Notes under the pieces: generated by a model | Told to the model about the DNA's origin: nothing | Seen by the model: the letters and a program-made list of their open reading frames with translations, nothing else | The model's database searches: none | Position numbers and translations under genes: made by a program | Source: Photorhabdus sp. CRCIA-P01 | Lineage (GTDB): Bacteria; Pseudomonadota; Gammaproteobacteria; Enterobacterales; Enterobacteriaceae | Length of the DNA stretch: 41,633 nt | NCBI RefSeq assembly: GCF_003545805.1 | Contig: NZ_NMQR01000037.1 | Span: 1 to 41,633, forward strand | Direction of reading: 5' to 3' | In this document: positions 40,893 to 41,633 of the stretch, piece after piece | How the letters are laid out: each line of letters opens with the position of its first letter | How positions within the stretch are numbered: the stretch's first letter is position 1

Positions 40893-41019
40893 TATACCCT
40901 TCATCTTTCAAGCTGCTGCTTTGTTGGCTACTTTCACTCACCCCAGTCACATAGTTATCTATGCTCCTGGGGATTCGCTCACTTGCCGCCGCGCTGCAAC
41001 TCGAAATCTATTAGGTATA
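40893..41019 (+). repeat. Complete ERIC element with TA target duplication
   Basis: A 127-bp element with ends TATACCC and GGTATA and the ERIC core CACTCACCCCAGTCACATAG ... CTCCTGGGGATTCGC. The duplicated block provides the empty site at 34579-34581: the flanks ATGGTTTTA and CACT[C/A]AATG join there with a single TA. The element proper is thus 40895-41017, flanked by TA at 40893-40894 and 41018-41019. Confidence 0.95.
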
Positions 41020-41298
41020 TCACTCAATGGAACAAAAATGAATTTCGGTATTATTAAATTGAAATACAATTTACGACATAAATAATAATTTAAATCACAA
41101 TTTAGACATAAATAAGAAATTAATAACAATAGAACATTACAATATAAATCATTTAATTCAATTAGTTATTATTACCTTCCTTAAATAAGGATAGATTATT
41201 AAATCAAAAAATACAAATTACAGAATTATTAAACTGTAAAATATTTTATTTAAACACATCAAAATCAATATGGGAAAATTTATAAAACAATTTCAATA
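41020..41298 (+). repeat. Duplicated haemagglutinin upstream region and truncated start
   Basis: This stretch repeats 34581-34853 at high identity, including the hairpin right arm and the start MGKFIKQF, but then stops (codon TAA at about 41297) because the coding sequence is lost. No gene is expressed from here. With orfX it shows the whole orfX-haemagglutinin junction was duplicated. Confidence 0.88.
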
Positions 41299-41335
41299 AC
41301 ATATAAAATAAACAATTTATCAATATTCAAACGTT

Positions 41336-41362
41336 ATATACCCAAGAAACTTCAAGATGCAG
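41336..41362. repeat. ERIC-like terminus abutting the IS630-type gene
   Basis: ATATACCC followed by ACTTCAAGATGCA matches the left end of the ERIC at 34149 (ATATACCC ... TTTCAAGATGCA) and then departs into transposase sequence. It is either the stub of an ERIC interrupted by the insertion sequence, or an IS end that shares its sequence with ERIC. Confidence 0.6.
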
Positions 41363-41633
41363 TTTTTAGCACCTGAAAATGGTCGTTAATTCTAGACGTC
41401 AGCGAGTCCGCTATATCAGGTAACGTTGTGGTGAAAAATTTGAAGACTTTGTCTCGAAATTCATGCTTATCAGCGAAATAACGGTTATTTCGAACCTGTT
41501 CATTCATGACCTTCCATAATCGCTCTATCGGGTTTAAATTTGGGCTGTATGGAGGAAGGTAATGTAACTCAATATTGCTAACATAAGCCCACTCCTTCAC
41601 AAGATGAGCTTTGTTGTAACCCGCCCCATCCAC
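41352..41633 (-). mobile_element. IS630-family transposase, C-terminal part (continues beyond the window)
   Basis: The DDE transposase signature of IS630/Tc1-type elements is visible: DGAGYNKAH (second catalytic Asp region) and LPPYSPNLNPIERLWK (catalytic Glu). The 93 residues shown are the C-terminal third; the 5' part lies beyond 41633, so completeness cannot be judged. The stop codon and last codons (TAS) fall within the ERIC-like terminus at 41336-41362. IS630 elements insert at TA, as does the ERIC described above. Confidence 0.9.

Noticed and set aside
40638-41057. 139-codon plus-strand open frame
   Set aside because: Runs antisense to orfX and through the ERIC element; no ribosome site.
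1-41633. CRISPR arrays, tRNA or rRNA genes, prophage integrases
   Set aside because: None was seen on either strand; the repeats present are ERICs, duplicated gene fragments and hairpins.

Overview
The window is chromosomal DNA of an entomopathogenic enterobacterium of the Photorhabdus/Xenorhabdus group (Morganellaceae), with Photorhabdus slightly favoured. The evidence is a XaxAB-type binary cytotoxin next to the respiratory complex I operon, several ERIC elements, and a core order (nuoN-A, lrhA/hexA, alaA, yfbR, yfbS, yfbV, ackA, pta) that matches Enterobacterales. The identifications come from reading the protein sequences; no database search was possible.

Layout. 1-4.3 kb is accessory DNA: xaxA-xaxB, an unrecognised 176-residue gene preceded by three 17-bp tandem repeats, a truncated ERIC and about 560 bp of AT-rich non-coding DNA. 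A perfect hairpin sequence occurs at both 2647-2670 and 4258-4281; the second copy lies at the end of the nuo operon. 4.3-19.3 kb (minus strand) is the complete 13-gene NADH:quinone oxidoreductase operon with fused nuoCD. 20.0-30.4 kb holds the LysR regulator LrhA/HexA, AlaA, YfbR, YfbS, YfbV and the AckA-Pta acetate pathway. Together these are central energy and overflow metabolism, with HexA as a likely regulator of symbiosis and virulence traits.

Downstream of pta (30.4-41.6 kb) the DNA is a patchwork. A 2.57-kb insert carrying a YfcA-like TSUP exporter and a 2-oxoglutarate/Fe(II) oxygenase lies between two identical 143-bp copies of the pta 3' end. It is followed by a hicA gene broken by a 13-bp tandem duplication, an intact hicB, a broken copy of a secreted-protein gene (here orfX), and a two-partner-secretion/CDI-type haemagglutinin toxin. 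That toxin gene has no signal peptide and a frameshift, but its DGGH-type nuclease C-terminus and overlapping YezG-like immunity gene are intact. A second, partly decayed copy of the same block follows (pta fragment, hicB fragment, intact orfX, start of the haemagglutinin gene), ending in an IS630-type transposase that runs off the window.

The most informative observations are the filled and empty ERIC sites in the two copies of the duplicated block, which show an ERIC insertion with TA duplication; the IS630 gene whose last codons run into an ERIC-like terminus; the polymorphic nuclease/immunity cassette in a decaying array beside pta; and the recent oxygenase/transporter insertion.
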